A DNA stretch of 64,000 nucleotides from Sulfurimicrobium sp963741495 (GTDB taxonomy: Bacteria > Pseudomonadota > Gammaproteobacteria > Burkholderiales > Sulfuricellaceae). The notes under the pieces were generated by a model. That model was not told the DNA's origin. It saw nothing but the letters and a program-made list of their open reading frames with translations, and searched no databases. Made by a program: the position numbers and the translations under genes. This document shows positions 63,689-64,000 of the stretch, piece by piece. Position 1 is the stretch's first letter. Every line of letters begins with the position of its first letter. The stretch lies in the NCBI GenBank assembly GCA_963741495.1, contig CAVUID010000007.1, positions 186,001-250,000 of the forward strand. Reading direction: 5' to 3'.

Positions 63689-64000
63689 ATGAAAATCCTT
63701 GTATGGGATATACCCACCCGTCTTTTCCACTGGTTATTTGCCGGGGCGTTCACGCTTGCCTGGCTGACCTCAGATTCAGATAGCTGGCTCAACGTGCATG
63801 TTTTTTCCGGCTACCTGATGCTGAGCCTGCTTGGTTTCCGCCTGATATGGGGCTTTATCGGCGGGCGTTATGCCCGTTTCACTTCTTTTCTCTACAACTG
63901 GAAAGAAGGTGTCGCGTATGTGCTGCAGGTAGTGACGGGCAACGCTAAACGTCATATTGGGCACAATCCGGCTGGCAGCTGGGCGATTTACCTGTTGCTG
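63689..64000 (+). CDS. Membrane cytochrome b (b561-like), partial
   Basis: This gene runs off the window; 104 codons are visible. The product starts MKILVWDIPTRLFHWLFAG, with a haem-ligand His in FHWLF, a second His in LNVHVFSGYLML, and at least two membrane helices (about 14-32 and 37-55). It resembles hydrogenase/dihydro-haem type cytochrome b561 proteins that pass quinol electrons to DHC and SHP. It completes the shp-dhc-cyt b set. Confidence 0.85.
   Translation, partial: MKILVWDIPTRLFHWLFAGAFTLAWLTSDSDSWLNVHVFSGYLMLSLLGFRLIWGFIGGRYARFTSFLYNWKEGVAYVLQVVTGNAKRHIGHNPAGSWAIYLLL

Overview
This window looks like a chromosomal segment around the replication origin of a chemolithoautotrophic betaproteobacterium, most likely of the order Nitrosomonadales (Sulfuricella/Gallionella-like). 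The evidence is the classical origin order (atp operon, parB-parA-rsmG-mnmG, mnmE-yidC-yidD-rnpA-rpmH, then dnaA-dnaN-gyrB), betaproteobacterial neighbourhoods such as topA-smg-dprA-lysM/def-fmt-rsmB-DUF4390-ntrYX-trkAH and polA-LOG-DUF2782-thrB-BPSS1780-uvrD, and a phosphoribulokinase gene of the Calvin cycle. No rRNA, tRNA, intact transposase or CRISPR array was seen.

Layout. 0-7.0 kb: complete F1Fo ATP synthase operon (atpIBEFHAGDC) on the minus strand with a good sigma-70 promoter. 7.0-15.0 kb: chromosome partitioning, tRNA modification and membrane insertion genes, all minus strand, ending with rpmH. 15.0-20.3 kb: probable oriC region and dnaA, dnaN, gyrB on the plus strand, relatively AT-rich. 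20.3-25.6 kb: topA, smg, dprA and a LysM protein on the minus strand. 25.7-35.7 kb: def, fmt, an htpX remnant, rsmB, DUF4390, an NtrYX-like two-component system, TrkAH potassium uptake and a TPR protein. 35.7-44.6 kb: polA, a LOG-family protein, DUF2782, thrB, a membrane protein, uvrD and phosphoribulokinase. 44.6-53.9 kb: leuS, lptE, holA, proA, nadD, rsfS, rlmH, maf, rng. 54-58 kb: DUF167, yggT, proC (minus strand), then a PBP7-type endopeptidase and an MFS transporter.

The accessory and most interesting part is 58.4-64.0 kb. It holds a bufferin/HvfABC-type RiPP cluster: a secreted precursor with four Lys-Cys-Gly repeats at an exact 11-residue period, a DUF692 multinuclear iron oxidase and its DUF2063 partner. 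A 718-residue EF-hand membrane protein follows. Next comes a redox cluster of an SHP/DUF1924 monohaem cytochrome, a dihaem cytochrome c and a membrane cytochrome b that runs off the window, preceded by a QseB/PmrA-like box.

Other notable points: four parS-like sites (two intergenic, two inside polA and rng); an NtrX-like regulator whose AAA+ domain has lost the Walker A, Walker B, GAFTGA and arginine-finger motifs; dispersed-repeat sequence carried in frame inside leuS and polA; a long insertion in the LeuS editing domain; and a vestigial htpX. Four housekeeping genes (topA, polA, uvrD, prk) are each broken by one single-base indel. Because the rest of each gene is conserved and most are needed for growth, I read these as sequence errors, not true pseudogenes; they should be checked before any function is declared lost.
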